Shown here piece after piece: positions 10,017 to 19,186 of a stretch of DNA of 64,000 bases (its first letter is position 1; every line of letters starts with the position of its first letter). The notes under the pieces were generated by a model. That model was given only the letters and a program-made list of their open reading frames with translations. It had not been told where the DNA came from and did no database searches. The position numbers and the translations under genes are program-made. Origin of the DNA: Paenibacillus sp. SZ31 (GTDB lineage Bacteria > Bacillota > Bacilli > Paenibacillales > Paenibacillaceae); NCBI RefSeq assembly GCF_012912005.1, contig NZ_JABBEA010000005.1, forward strand, positions 62,001-126,000, written 5' to 3'.

Positions 10017-10202
10017 TTAACCCATACCACACAAGGCTTGCAACTTCTTCCAACTCCAGTCCCAATGAGATTCCCAATCATGCAATGTGAACCATTTCTG
10101 ATGTAGGTACAGGAACATACGTTCTGATATATAGTCGCAGAAATAGCTATCTTCAATTAGGTATATGGATGGACCTTCGCCAAACCGGATCAAACACTTC
10201 AT
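10017..10202 (-). CDS. Possible small gene upstream of the STM4015 homologue
   Basis: An open frame of about 61 residues, rich in Trp, His and Phe (LHDWESHWDWSWKK near the end). It lies between the rdgB terminator and the STM4015 homologue. It has no clear ribosome site; the first available codons are TTG at 10211 or ATG at 10202. The composition is more protein-like than a random frame, so it may be a real leader gene of the cluster or a decayed relic. I do not recognise it. Confidence 0.3.
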   Translation of the reverse strand: MKCLIRFGEGPSIYLIEDSYFCDYISERMFLYLHQKWFTLHDWESHWDWSWKKLQALCGMG

Positions 10203-10206
10203 TTCA

Positions 10207-10272
10207 CACAAAAAGCGTTAATGGCGGGTGAACCATCCCATCGGAATGCTTCTGTCCTTCCATTAACGCTTT
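10207..10272 (-). terminator. Terminator between rdgB and the STM4015 operon
   Basis: A perfect 13-base inverted repeat (AAAGCGTTAATGG at 10212-10224, CCATTAACGCTTT at 10260-10272) has a 35-base loop and TTTTTG after it on the minus strand. It isolates the unknown-function operon from the gerM-rph-rdgB transcript. The long loop makes it less certain. Confidence 0.6.
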
Positions 10273-10317
10273 GATGTTCACATATCATGAAGTTAAATCA
10301 GAATGTTTCGTTTAGTC

Positions 10318-10941
10318 TCAGCCTTCAAGTCTGGATACAAGCGCTCTCAGCGCATGACCACGGTGGCTAATCGCCTGCTTTTGCTCGAGCGTAAGCTCCG
10401 CCATCGTCATCTCGTATTCAGGTACATAGAAGAGTGGGTCATATCCAAAACCGCCAGTACCTGCAGCTTGAGCCGTGATCCAGCCTTCCGCAGTGCCTTC
10501 CGATTCATACTTATCACCCGTTGTCGGATCGTACAGTACCAGCGCACAGACGAAACGAGCTGGACTCAGTAGCGGTTGCTCGGTGTCCTCACCGGATTTC
10601 AACGATTCCAGTGTCTCCAGCAACTTCGCATTATTCTGTGCATCTGTTGCTTCTTCGCCTGCATATCTCGCTGAATATACTCCCGGCTCCCCGTCCAACA
10701 GATCTACGCAAAGTCCTGAATCGTCTGCCAGAACAGGCAAACCAAGCGCATCACCAACCGCCTTGGCTTTCTTCCAGGCATTCTCCGCAAACGTTACGCC
10801 ATCTTCCACCACATCCGGCAGCTCCGGATAGTCAAACATGCTCTTGACCTCTTTGCCAAGCGGTGCGAAAGCATGAGCGAATTCACGGACTTTACCCGCA
10901 TTGCGGGTTGCGACAATGAGGATTGGGCTGTCCAAACTCAT
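10318..10941 (-). CDS. rdgB: XTP/dITP diphosphatase (non-canonical purine NTPase)
   Basis: Hydrolyses dITP, dXTP and ITP to monophosphates so that deaminated purines are kept out of DNA. The 207 aa match the family length. The N-terminal ATRNAGKVREF segment is the nucleotide-binding signature, ADDSGLCVDLLDGEPGVYSAR is the central catalytic motif and SHRGHALRAL is the C-terminal base-contact motif. It starts one base after the rph stop, in the order gerM-rph-rdgB as in Bacillus (ysnA), so it is the third gene of that operon. Confidence 0.95.
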   Translation of the reverse strand: MSLDSPILIVATRNAGKVREFAHAFAPLGKEVKSMFDYPELPDVVEDGVTFAENAWKKAKAVGDALGLPVLADDSGLCVDLLDGEPGVYSARYAGEEATDAQNNAKLLETLESLKSGEDTEQPLLSPARFVCALVLYDPTTGDKYESEGTAEGWITAQAAGTGGFGYDPLFYVPEYEMTMAELTLEQKQAISHRGHALRALVSRLEG

Positions 10942-10942
10942 C

Positions 10943-11698
10943 TTACGCTTCCCCTAATCCACGCGCGCCGATCTTAAGCGCAATCGGTCCAAGCACTTCT
11001 TTTTGACGCTCGATCATCTCCAAAATCCCCTGCTCGCCAAGTTCCAACATGGCGTTCAGCTCACGGCGATCAAATGGTGCTTCCTCACCTGTTCCCTGAA
11101 GCTCGACGTATTTACCGCCACCTGTCATCACCAGGTTCATGTCTACCTTGGCTTTGGAATCTTCATCATAGTTCAGATCCAGAACAGGCTGTTCTCCCAC
11201 AACACCCACACTTACCGCTGCAATGAAATCCGTAATCGGGAACACTTGCAGTTTGTGTTGTTGGGAAATTTTGTTCACGGCAAGCGCCAGCGCTACAAAC
11301 GCACCCGTAATGGACGTTGTGCGTGTGCCTCCGTCGGCTTGAATAACATCACAGTCCAAGGTAATGGTACGCTCACCAAGAGCCTGCAAATTCACTACCG
11401 AGCGCAGTGCCCGACCAATCAGACGCTGGATCTCCATGGTGCGTCCAGTTAATTTGCCACGATTGGCTTCACGTTGGTTCCGGGTATGTGTTGCACGTGG
11501 CAACATGGAATATTCCGCTGTTACCCAGCCTTTACCCTGCCCTTTCATAAAGGGAGGTACACGTTCCTCTACTGTAGCTGTACAGATCACCTTTGTATCT
11601 CCAACTTCAATCAGTACAGAGCCCTCGGCGTATTTATTCGTGTTCACTGTTAAATTCAGCGGGCGCAGCTGTTCGCTGGTTCGTCCGTTTGATCTCAT
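10943..11698 (-). CDS. rph: Ribonuclease PH
   Basis: A phosphorolytic 3'-5' exoribonuclease that trims tRNA 3' ends. The 251 aa cover the whole RNase PH fold: [19 protein letters not shown] at the N-terminus, the basic RNA/phosphate strip [22 protein letters not shown], and [22 protein letters not shown]. The first codon follows GGAGGCAGAAAA. It is separated from gerM by 117 bases without a clear terminator and abuts rdgB. Confidence 0.96.
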   Translation of the reverse strand: MRSNGRTSEQLRPLNLTVNTNKYAEGSVLIEVGDTKVICTATVEERVPPFMKGQGKGWVTAEYSMLPRATHTRNQREANRGKLTGRTMEIQRLIGRALRSVVNLQALGERTITLDCDVIQADGGTRTTSITGAFVALALAVNKISQQHKLQVFPITDFIAAVSVGVVGEQPVLDLNYDEDSKAKVDMNLVMTGGGKYVELQGTGEEAPFDRRELNAMLELGEQGILEMIERQKEVLGPIALKIGARGLGEA

Positions 11699-11815
11699 TT
11701 TTCTGCCTCCTACGACTTAAGCATCCTGTAATGTTGAGCTTGTTCACACTTTTACTAATCCCTTATATTTTACCAAAGAGTTCGGTTAAAAGCATCCTTA
11801 AGCATTCCTTGCTCA

Positions 11816-12871
11816 TTAAATCGGAATTTCGTTGATATATTCAGGCTTGGAAACAGGTGCACTGTAATCCCTGTTGTCGTCACCCATGACCGTTTTTTGG
11901 CCGTTCCATTCGATCTGCACTTTGGCATTCTTGCTGGCTGTATTCTCTGCAGTCGTTAATACGACAGACTGTAACAGCTCGCTTGGCACGATATCGCCTT
12001 CGGCAAACATATCATCTTTAAGCGCAACCGTGACCGTGCCATCCTCTGCCGTTTTGACCGATTGCAGCTCCGTTCCGCCTGTCATGACCTCTTCCAGTTC
12101 TCCGCCTTTGTCAGGTCCCTTGATCAGCTCATTCAATGCTGCCTGTACCCGATCTTCACCAGGTGTAACCAGACGTGTAACCGGAACATAATATTGGATG
12201 CCTGCTGGGGAAGCAGCGGAGAAATAGACCGTTACTGGACTGCTGTTGGTCACAAACGCATCACCCAGATCCAGATTGATTCCCACAGCCCGATTCAGCG
12301 GTTCAGGCAACGGGGTGCTATTCACCGGCATTTGCGTTAACTTTTTACCATCGACCCAGATCTGCACATTCTCCACATCAGGTGTTCCCGTTAATGTCCA
12401 CGTAACAGCTTCTAGCATTTTCCGTTCTTCCTTCGCATCATACTTGGCAAAATTACCCGAGAACTCCACGACCGCCAGCTTGTCATCCGCATGAATCGTT
12501 ACATTCTGTACAACCGTTCCCTGTGGGAGAACGCCCTGAAACCCTTCAGGCAGCATGCCCGCATAGGCCCCGCCTGTGACAAGTGTATCCAGTGCTGTCT
12601 TTGGACTGCTGGCATCTGTTCCAGAAGGAAGTGTCAGGGATACCGGAGCGAGCAGCCCCTGCTGGTCTTGCAGATATACCGTCGTTAACGGGAGCATTGC
12701 GAGTGCTCCATTCCCTTCGGCCGCTTGAATCATCGCTGCTTCCTGGATGGGCGGTGGTGGATCAACAGCTTCGGAAGACTGTGCTCCAAACATGCCGCAG
12801 CCTGACAATACCATAGGAATGCTCAGCAGCGCAGCTGCCGATACCGTACGCAAAGATTGGATCTTTCTCAT
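11816..12871 (-). CDS. gerM: GerM-type spore germination lipoprotein with two GerMN domains
   Basis: An exported lipoprotein of 351 aa. The signal segment is followed by lipobox LSGC near residue 24. Two GerMN domains follow, at about residues 65-200 and 210-340, each with the TVYFS/TVYLQ strand and the LNELIKGP-type helix. GerM supports spore cortex formation and germination in Bacillus. The start is placed at 12871 (MRKIQS) because GAGGGGG lies 9 bases upstream; the 14 extra residues of the longer frame lack support. It is the first gene before rph-rdgB, the conserved Bacillus order. Confidence 0.88.
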   Translation of the reverse strand: MRKIQSLRTVSAAALLSIPMVLSGCGMFGAQSSEAVDPPPPIQEAAMIQAAEGNGALAMLPLTTVYLQDQQGLLAPVSLTLPSGTDASSPKTALDTLVTGGAYAGMLPEGFQGVLPQGTVVQNVTIHADDKLAVVEFSGNFAKYDAKEERKMLEAVTWTLTGTPDVENVQIWVDGKKLTQMPVNSTPLPEPLNRAVGINLDLGDAFVTNSSPVTVYFSAASPAGIQYYVPVTRLVTPGEDRVQAALNELIKGPDKGGELEEVMTGGTELQSVKTAEDGTVTVALKDDMFAEGDIVPSELLQSVVLTTAENTASKNAKVQIEWNGQKTVMGDDNRDYSAPVSKPEYINEIPI

Positions 12872-13063
12872 GGTCACGTTCCCCCTCATCATTTTTACAG
12901 TTTGTACTACCATGTATACGAGCCTTTGTCCAAAAAATAACTAAAAGATAATCGCTTTGCTGAAAACATATAAATTCTATTATCTTAAAGAAACGTAAAA
13001 CAGGTTCATACGTATTAGGAAGCAAGAGTAGGGACATTGCTAACTTCAGAGGAGGAATCGCCC

Positions 13064-13630
13064 ATGGAACATCCTGAGCAAGAAAAAATCCCTTATAGCC
13101 TGAATAGCCGCAAGGTCGCGGAGGCAACAAGGGAATGGCTGCATAAGCGGGGCGTCACGATCCCTGAGATCGCAGAACTGGTCATGTTATTGCAGCAAAA
13201 ATATTATCCAGGTCTTACGATAGAAGAATGTATCGAAAATGTGGAGATGGTTCTCCGTAAACGTGAGGTACAGAACGCTGTCCTGACCGGTATTCAGCTT
13301 GATATCCTGGCAGAACAAGGTCAGCTCATATCTCCTTTGCAGGAAATGATTGAGAACGATGAAGGCCTATATGGCGTGGATGAGATTTTGGCATTCTCCA
13401 TTGTTAATGTTTATGGCAGCATTGGATTCACGAATTATGGTTATGTGGACAAGCTGAAACCAGGGGTGCTTGAACGACTAAACGACAAGAGCCTGGGGCC
13501 TGTCCACACGTTCTTCGATGATATTGTCGGTGCGATTGCATCGGCAGCGAGCAGTCGGATCGCCCATCGCAAACAATCCGAGCTTGAAGAAGCGCTGGGA
13601 GAAAAACCTGTCAGCGATGACGCTGTATAA
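13064..13630 (+). CDS. yutG: Phosphatidylglycerophosphatase A family protein (YutG/LtrC type)
   Basis: A 188-aa member of the PgpA family, which removes phosphate from phosphatidylglycerol phosphate. Features are the KREVQNAVLTGIQLD segment, YGVDEILAFSIVNVYGSIGFTNYGYVDK, and the C-terminal HTFFDDIVGAIASAASSRIAH that carries the acidic catalytic region. Unlike E. coli PgpA it lacks obvious long membrane helices, as in Bacillus YutG and Listeria LtrC. The start is at 13064 after GAGGAGG. It stands alone, divergent from gerM, with a terminator about 105 bases downstream. Confidence 0.85.
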   Translation: MEHPEQEKIPYSLNSRKVAEATREWLHKRGVTIPEIAELVMLLQQKYYPGLTIEECIENVEMVLRKREVQNAVLTGIQLDILAEQGQLISPLQEMIENDEGLYGVDEILAFSIVNVYGSIGFTNYGYVDKLKPGVLERLNDKSLGPVHTFFDDIVGAIASAASSRIAHRKQSELEEALGEKPVSDDAV

Positions 13631-13730
13631 CGCGTAACTTGTTTCATATCTGAAGCCATGTGGAACATTGGACATGTGTGTGGATGCTTGGTGAATGAAC
13701 TGTTCTGTTTCAATAAAATACCTGTTCATG

Positions 13731-13758
13731 GAAAAAGCGGCCTGATGGCCGCTTCTTT
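13731..13758. terminator. Bidirectional terminator
   Basis: AAGCGGCC-TGAT-GGCCGCTT, a perfect 8-base stem with a tetraloop. CTTCTTTT follows on the plus strand and TTTTTCC on the minus strand, so it serves both yutG and the ferric-reductase-like gene that converges on it. Confidence 0.92.
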
Positions 13759-13796
13759 TGCATGTGTACGATACGTATTGCATGATCCACATGTTA

Positions 13797-14450
13797 TTAT
13801 TTCAGATGCTTAGGTCGTACCGTACCGATCAAACCAAAACCTTCAATCCGCTTCTGCTCAGCAGCTGGCTCAGATGGTGTCCATTTCGGTCCAATCGTGA
13901 TTTCCGGGCCTTTGCGCTCTCGCAACATGCCACGCAGCACCGTGATACCTAGGATGCTGAGTCCGGTAAATACATACATCATCCGCATGATGATATTGCC
14001 AGAATCCGTCCCGGTAACCATGCCATGAACCAGCAGACTAATGAACACCGGATAGGACAGCATGTGGAACATGAACCACCATTTACGGCCCAGCTTGTTC
14101 CGCAGGTCACTGGATAACAGGACGATTACTAATCCGTAGAAGGCTAACGTTCCCAGACCACTGCCGATCGGATGCACAGACGCGGTAAAAGGAATCAGAA
14201 GTTCTCCCCAGGTAAACGGGCTGTAGTGATCAATATATAACGTTAACGCATGCACGAGTCCAAGTCCGAAGGCGAGCCAGGTCGTTCGTGTATGCCATTT
14301 GAACATGGCTGCTTTCGGTTTACCTTTGGCCATAGGCATCCCTTGAGCAATACCCAGGAACACACCGGCAAAGAGCAGCACATAAGCAGCAATTCCACTA
14401 ATTCGAATGATATTCCACGTCGGCAGGTAATCTACAATCCATTGTGCCAT
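13797..14450 (-). CDS. Ferric reductase-like transmembrane protein
   Basis: A 217-aa membrane protein with about six hydrophobic helices and several histidines placed to hold haem (for example KWHTRTTW, LVHALTLYIDHY, MFHMLSYPVF, LLVHGMV). This resembles the YedZ/NADPH-oxidase-like haem-binding core. It would carry electrons across the membrane. The start is set at 14450 because GGGGGAG lies 6-7 bases upstream. It follows apbE and the secreted protein gene in one operon, which suggests a small trans-membrane electron path to an exported flavin (inference). It lacks the cytosolic FAD/NADPH domain of full ferric reductases. Confidence 0.8.
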   Translation of the reverse strand: MAQWIVDYLPTWNIIRISGIAAYVLLFAGVFLGIAQGMPMAKGKPKAAMFKWHTRTTWLAFGLGLVHALTLYIDHYSPFTWGELLIPFTASVHPIGSGLGTLAFYGLVIVLLSSDLRNKLGRKWWFMFHMLSYPVFISLLVHGMVTGTDSGNIIMRMMYVFTGLSILGITVLRGMLRERKGPEITIGPKWTPSEPAAEQKRIEGFGLIGTVRPKHLK

Positions 14451-14481
14451 AACCGGCTCCCCCATATCTGTTAGACTTGTC

Positions 14482-15525
14482 CTATATCAGACTGAAGCGA
14501 TGATCCGGATCAAAACCGGGCCAGTGCTCAGCGAGCGTATCCGTATTCCCTCTAAAGTAAGTACTCCCATCCCGTGTCATCCACAGGACGTCATGCCGAT
14601 CATAATGTCGGTTTAACCAGCCCACCGCTTCGGCGCTCCCCAAAATGCAGACCGTCTTGGCAATAATCTCGCATTGTGACGCATGCTGTCCCAGAACGGT
14701 ACACTGTAGCACATCCGTATCCGTTGGTTCCATCGTCCGGGGATCAATGAGGTGGTGCGCAAGGCTTCCATCCGTATTCTGCCATTGTCTGCGGGAAATA
14801 CCCGAAGTGGCAACAGCTCCTCGCTGTAAGCGAACTGCACCTGACACATTCTCTTGATCCTGCAAAGGATCTGCTACTTGCAAGGTCCACTGGGGATGGT
14901 CTGGTGTACCCCATACTTGAATATCTCCACCTGCGTTAATCACCCCCGCCGGAATATGCAATGTTCGCTGTAACCAGTCTGCGATGCGCTCCACTGCCCA
15001 GCCCTTAACGATGCCTCCCAGGTCCAGCTCAGCTCCGGGGTCCAGATGAACCATCCGACTACCTTCCCGCTGAATCCAGCTCGGACGGCTGTGGTCATAT
15101 CGATCTTCCATCATTCCTGAGCATTCAGGTGTTTTCGTTTGCAAAATACGTTCAAGAAACGGAAGTTGAGACTGTCGTTGTTGTACCTTCTCGAAGCTTA
15201 GATCATATCCCGAAGCCTGAAGAGCCTGCGAGATACCCGGTTGAAAAATCCCTTCGGTCAGACCAATATATCCATATGCCAAACTCAAAACTTCATCCAT
15301 CGCAGCGGAGATGGGCATCCATCCGATTGAACCATTCAGACGATTCAGTTCACTGTCTGCCACAAATCGGCTGAAGCGCTGCTCCTGCGTCTCAAACCAA
15401 TTCTTCACCAAGGTTGCTGCATGTTCAGCTTCTTCCCTCCCAGCGGACAGTTGCACTTCAACATCCGTGTTCATCGCACGGAATTGAAACCGGAGCGGAC
15501 GAGCGACTTGCTCCGTGCGGCTCAT
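14482..15525 (-). CDS. apbE: FAD:protein FMN transferase (ApbE)
   Basis: Attaches FMN from FAD to Ser/Thr of target proteins through a phosphoester bond. The 347 aa contain DLGGIVKGWAVERI, VINAGGDIQVWG and the C-terminal catalytic region SLAHHLIDPRTM, all typical of the family. No lipobox or signal peptide is seen, so it may act inside the cell or be a shortened form. Its ATG overlaps the upstream stop (ATGA), so it is translationally coupled to the secreted gene at 15522-15938. Confidence 0.93.
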   Translation of the reverse strand: MSRTEQVARPLRFQFRAMNTDVEVQLSAGREEAEHAATLVKNWFETQEQRFSRFVADSELNRLNGSIGWMPISAAMDEVLSLAYGYIGLTEGIFQPGISQALQASGYDLSFEKVQQRQSQLPFLERILQTKTPECSGMMEDRYDHSRPSWIQREGSRMVHLDPGAELDLGGIVKGWAVERIADWLQRTLHIPAGVINAGGDIQVWGTPDHPQWTLQVADPLQDQENVSGAVRLQRGAVATSGISRRQWQNTDGSLAHHLIDPRTMEPTDTDVLQCTVLGQHASQCEIIAKTVCILGSAEAVGWLNRHYDRHDVLWMTRDGSTYFRGNTDTLAEHWPGFDPDHRFSLI

Positions 15526-15938
15526 GATGCACCTGTACGTGACTGATAGTTGCCACTGCTGTACCCGGAGTCTGTACCCTGGTTATTTTGTCCATAACGC
15601 TGAGAATCTGAATAACTTCCCTTGTCACTCATGCTTTGATCCGCTCCAGCGGATTGTGTGCTATCGGTTGTTCCATTATATTGGCTATCATTATTGGCAT
15701 TGTCCTGCGTATTCCAGTTGTGGCTGTCCGTTGTACTACTGATCCATTCATCCATCACATCATCACGCGTATCTACCTGGCTTGAAGCGGTAATGCTTGT
15801 ATCTGTGCCATTCGCTGCTGCATAAGCCACATCAAAGGCATCCGAGGTTCTTACATATTGAAAGAGTGCAGCCACGGTCAACGTTGCTGCCGCTGAAGCT
15901 TGCCATTTTCTCCATTGATTCCGTTTTCTTCTGGTCAT
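15522..15938 (-). CDS. Secreted Ser/Thr/Asn-rich protein ending in TGAS
   Basis: A 138-aa protein with an N-terminal membrane/signal segment (residues 14-28, followed by AYAAANG) and then a low-complexity region rich in S, T, D, N, Q and G. I do not recognise a fold. The last residues are SRTGAS, right before the stop that overlaps apbE. Flavin-carrying substrates of ApbE are modified at a (S/T)GA(S/T) motif, so this tail could be an acceptor (inference). It is the first gene of the operon with apbE and the ferric-reductase-like gene. Confidence 0.72.
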   Translation of the reverse strand: MTRRKRNQWRKWQASAAATLTVAALFQYVRTSDAFDVAYAAANGTDTSITASSQVDTRDDVMDEWISSTTDSHNWNTQDNANNDSQYNGTTDSTQSAGADQSMSDKGSYSDSQRYGQNNQGTDSGYSSGNYQSRTGAS

Positions 15939-16051
15939 CGCTCTTCCCTGCTTTCTTTAGGGTGTGTCTCAAATCTCGCCCTAGCGAAGTTCATAGATGT
16001 ATCATAGGCGCGCTGGCTTAAAAATAGATGAATGAACCGTTAAGAGAGGCT

Positions 16052-16089
16052 AAAAAGGCCCAGAACAGGTGAATTTCCTGTCCCGAGCC
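16052..16089 (-). terminator. Intrinsic terminator after the MBL hydrolase gene
   Basis: On the minus strand GGCtCgGgACAGG pairs with CCTGTtCtGgGCC around a 7-base loop, followed by TTTTT. It is nested in a wider AGAGGCT/AGCCTCT repeat. Confidence 0.82.
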
Positions 16090-16135
16090 TCTATATAGGA
16101 TCGAATTATGATTTCATATCCATATCATCATTCCG

Positions 16136-17119
16136 TTAGAATCGAAAATAGAACGTGCCATCCGGTCGTTGTTTTTGCTTCACTACTTCGCGTCGAATTA
16201 ACTCCTGCAGATGGGCCAACGTCTCACTCATGGCAAATCGCAGTTGATGGGTCCCGAGTCGATTGCCAAACATGTGCACACAGATGTCATACGCATTCGC
16301 CGGTGACTCCTGAATTCGCTCCGTCATCTTCTGAAGGCGTTCCTCGTGATGAGCGAGCAGATGAACTGTACGTTCGCTGAACTGTGCAAAGGGATTCCGA
16401 TGTCCTGGATACGCCTGCTTGACATTCAGAGCCCTGAGACGATGCAATCCCTCCATATAAGACAATAGTGGCTGAGGGTCACTGCCTGGTTGAAGACTGA
16501 TATTTGGTGAAATCTGTGGCAATACGGCATCTCCGCACAGGATCTCCATCGACTCCGGAGCATAAAAAGATAAATGGCCTGGGGCATGTCCACCCGTCTC
16601 CACAGCAACCCAACGTTTCCCGCCCATATCGAGCCACTCACCGTCTTCAATGGGTGTCACCTTCGGAAGTGGTGTGATCTGTGAAGTAAATGCCTTCATA
16701 TGTTCATGCATCTGCTCGGTCTTGTCTTCCGGCATTCCATGACGACCATAATAATCAGGTAATACTGTATTAATGCGTGAATCAGGTCCCCACATATAAT
16801 CGGCCTCTTGGCGGGAACGTGTGGACATTCGAACGGGTGCCCCCGTCATCTGTTGCATCCAACCCGACAACCCCAGATGATCCGGGTGATGATGAGTCAA
16901 CACAATTTGATGGATATTGTCAAAGGTCAGACCGAGATCTGACAGCGCTTCGTGCCACTCCAGTTCCGTTTCCGTATTACGCGGTCCCGGATCTATAATG
17001 GTGATCGTTCCATCCGGTTCAGACAACACATAACTGTTGACCCATCGCAGGGGAAAAGACATGGTAATCTTGACCCGGTGTATGCCCTCTGTCATGGACA
17101 TCTCTTCTGTTCGCTTCAT
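16136..17119 (-). CDS. MBL-fold metallo-hydrolase
   Basis: A 327-aa metallo-beta-lactamase-fold enzyme. The metal motif HxHxDH is at His76, His78, Asp80 and His81 (THHHPDH), with a later GGHAPGHLSFY strand and GDAVLP, giving a two-metal site. The C-terminal ~80 residues form a winged-helix-like region (LAHLQELIRREVV), as in many uncharacterised Bacillus MBL hydrolases. The start is set at 17119 with GAAGGGGAG upstream. It lies 27 bases after the methyltransferase gene in the same direction. The substrate is unknown. Confidence 0.88.
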   Translation of the reverse strand: MKRTEEMSMTEGIHRVKITMSFPLRWVNSYVLSEPDGTITIIDPGPRNTETELEWHEALSDLGLTFDNIHQIVLTHHHPDHLGLSGWMQQMTGAPVRMSTRSRQEADYMWGPDSRINTVLPDYYGRHGMPEDKTEQMHEHMKAFTSQITPLPKVTPIEDGEWLDMGGKRWVAVETGGHAPGHLSFYAPESMEILCGDAVLPQISPNISLQPGSDPQPLLSYMEGLHRLRALNVKQAYPGHRNPFAQFSERTVHLLAHHEERLQKMTERIQESPANAYDICVHMFGNRLGTHQLRFAMSETLAHLQELIRREVVKQKQRPDGTFYFRF

Positions 17120-17146
17120 CGTACTCCCCTTCCACACGCTCTCTGT

Positions 17147-17890
17147 TCACTCCACAGGACGATGACCTACAAAAATCATGCGTGGAGAAGCCTGCTCGTC
17201 ATATTTCTCTTCATCATAGCCGCCATGGACCTGATCTACCCGCAGTCCGGCTTCACTTAACATCTGACTCAGTTGATCCCGTGTGTACAACTTCACACGC
17301 TCCTGATATACCCGTGGTTCATCTCCGGATGTAGTATCCGTAATGCGAATTTCCTTTTGCACAAATCCATCCTCAATCTTGCGGAGCTCCTCAATCCGTT
17401 GCCCTTCATCCTCTCGAACCGAGTGCGGCACCAGATGACGCGTCACATATGCCGTGTTCATAAAATCAATAATATAGCTGCCACCCGGGCGAAGCATGCG
17501 ATGAATGGCACGTAATACTTTCAGTTGTTCTCCGTCCTCCAGGAAATAACCAAACGATGTGAACAGATTAACTACGGCGTCGAAGCCACCTTTCAGCGGC
17601 AGTTCACGCATGTCCGCGTGACACCAAGATACTCGGTGTTCGTCATCCATTAGGCGGGCTTCACGCAAAAGCACATCGGACAGGTCGACTCCGGTCACTC
17701 GTAACCCTGCATCAGCAAGTGCCAGTGAGTGCCGTCCCATACCGCAGCAGAGATCCAATACTTCAGCATTGGGCTTAAGCTTCAACCAATTGATCATTTT
17801 ATGTACTTCCTGATAGGCACCTTGCACATCCCGGTGCTTGTATACGAGAAGATAATCTTCTCCGAAACTCTTTTCATACCATTCCGTCAT
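17147..17890 (-). CDS. Class I SAM-dependent methyltransferase
   Basis: A 247-aa protein with a Rossmann methyltransferase core. Motif I is VLDLCCGMGRHS near residues 40-51, the acidic end of strand 2 is VTGVDLS, and WCHADMRELPLKGGFD and VVNLFTSFGYFL follow. It lacks features that would name the substrate. It probably forms a two-gene operon with the MBL hydrolase downstream and is divergent from the DUF72 gene. Confidence 0.87.
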   Translation of the reverse strand: MTEWYEKSFGEDYLLVYKHRDVQGAYQEVHKMINWLKLKPNAEVLDLCCGMGRHSLALADAGLRVTGVDLSDVLLREARLMDDEHRVSWCHADMRELPLKGGFDAVVNLFTSFGYFLEDGEQLKVLRAIHRMLRPGGSYIIDFMNTAYVTRHLVPHSVREDEGQRIEELRKIEDGFVQKEIRITDTTSGDEPRVYQERVKLYTRDQLSQMLSEAGLRVDQVHGGYDEEKYDEQASPRMIFVGHRPVE

Positions 17891-18029
17891 CCATTCTCGC
17901 CCTCCACCTGTTCACTGGCCCCACTGTCCGTCATCCACTGTTGTTCAGGCCTGATCATTTCCCCTAAGCTTTAATTTATTGTAACGTCTTTATCCTGCAA
18001 ACTCAAAAAATTCCAGTACATCATCTACA

Positions 18030-18058
18030 TTGAAGAGCCAAAATGCACACGATATAAT
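18030..18058 (+). promoter_or_regulatory. Sigma-A-type promoter of the DUF72 gene
   Basis: TTGAAG at 18030-18035 and TATAAT at 18053-18058, separated by 17 bases and about 70 bases upstream of the start codon. Confidence 0.65.
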
Positions 18059-18130
18059 GTTAAACATACACATACCCTGCGAATCGTTTAACTATAAGAG
18101 GTTGTCCAAAAAGCAACAGGAGGTGTTCTT

Positions 18131-19006
18131 ATGATTCACATCGGACTTACCGGATGGGGGGATCAGGAAGATCTCTATCCCATCCGCACCAAAGCTAAAG
18201 ACAAGCTCGGTCTATACGGGAAATACTTCTCCACCGTGGAGGTGGATAGTTCTTTCTACGCCGTTCAGCCGCGGGATCGAATGGCACGGTGGGCTGCAGA
18301 GACGCCCGAATCCTTTGCTTTTATCATCAAAGCCTATCAGGGAATGACCGGACATCTGCGAGGCAAACCATACTTCACCAGCACGTCGGAGATGTATAAG
18401 GCTTTTCGGGAATCACTGGAACCGGTCATTGAAGCCGGCAAGATGCAGGCAGCCTTGTTTCAATATCCGCCTTGGTTTGAGTGCAATAAAGACAACGTGA
18501 AAGAGCTTCGTGAAGTGAAACTGAGAATGGAGGGCATTCCGTGTGCCCTGGAATTCCGTCATCGTAGCTGGTATGAAGGTGACATGCGCGAGCGGACGCT
18601 TTCGTTCCTGAAAGAGCAAGGCTGGATTCACAGCGTCTGTGACGAACCTCAGGCAGGTCTAGGTTCTATCCCCATCGTGCCACAGGCGACGGATTCCGAG
18701 ATGACACTGGTTCGCATGCACGGACGTAATGTGTCCGGGTGGCATCAGAATGGTGCGCCCAATTGGCGCGAGACCCGTTATTTATACCGTTACAACAAGG
18801 AAGAGTTGTTGGAGTGGAAAGAATATCTGGAGCAATTGCAGGAGCAGAGCAAGGATGTCTATGTTATTTTTAACAACAACTCCGGTGGCGATGCAGCAGC
18901 CAATGCACAGATGATGATGGATCTGCTGGACCAGCCAGTGAAGCCCTTTCCTGACCGTACTGAACCAGAACAGGAAGAAGGACCGGAGCAGCTGGAATTA
19001 TTTTGA
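18131..19006 (+). CDS. DUF72 domain-containing protein
   Basis: A 291-aa protein of the DUF72 (YecE-like) TIM-barrel family. Typical blocks are YFSTVEVDSSFYA, AFIIKAYQGMTGH, LFQYPPWF, CALEFRHRSWY and the late YVIFNNNSGGDAAANA. The reaction is not established. CAGGAGGTG lies 7 bases before the ATG. It is monocistronic, divergent from the methyltransferase gene, and ends in an acidic Glu-rich tail (EPEQEEGPEQLELF). Confidence 0.92.
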   Translation: MIHIGLTGWGDQEDLYPIRTKAKDKLGLYGKYFSTVEVDSSFYAVQPRDRMARWAAETPESFAFIIKAYQGMTGHLRGKPYFTSTSEMYKAFRESLEPVIEAGKMQAALFQYPPWFECNKDNVKELREVKLRMEGIPCALEFRHRSWYEGDMRERTLSFLKEQGWIHSVCDEPQAGLGSIPIVPQATDSEMTLVRMHGRNVSGWHQNGAPNWRETRYLYRYNKEELLEWKEYLEQLQEQSKDVYVIFNNNSGGDAAANAQMMMDLLDQPVKPFPDRTEPEQEEGPEQLELF

Positions 19007-19099
19007 TCCGTGTTCATGACGCAGTTATTCATATTATTGGGTGAAGGTAAGTGTGTTATTGCTATTATGCTGATCAGATTCGGGATTGAAATCACACTA

Positions 19100-19130
19100 A
19101 AAGCGGCAAGCCTGAGGGCATTGCCGCTTT
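19100..19130. terminator. Bidirectional hairpin between convergent genes
   Basis: AAAGCGGCAA and TTGCCGCTTT form a perfect 10-base stem with an 11-base loop. Short T-rich flanks lie on both sides, between the DUF72 gene and the GH105 gene that converge here. Confidence 0.75.
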
Positions 19131-19186
19131 CTTTAGCTGTTTACCTACTTATAGAGGCTATCCACATGCATCCGTTGCGTCAAACA

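Noticed and set aside
9968..10156. Upstream extension of the STM4015 homologue
   Set aside because: No ribosome site and non-conserved sequence; GGAGGG points to the ATG at 9967.
12762..13130. 122-codon minus-strand frame across the gerM-yutG gap
   Set aside because: It overlaps the starts of both genes in other frames, has no ribosome site and no protein-like conservation.
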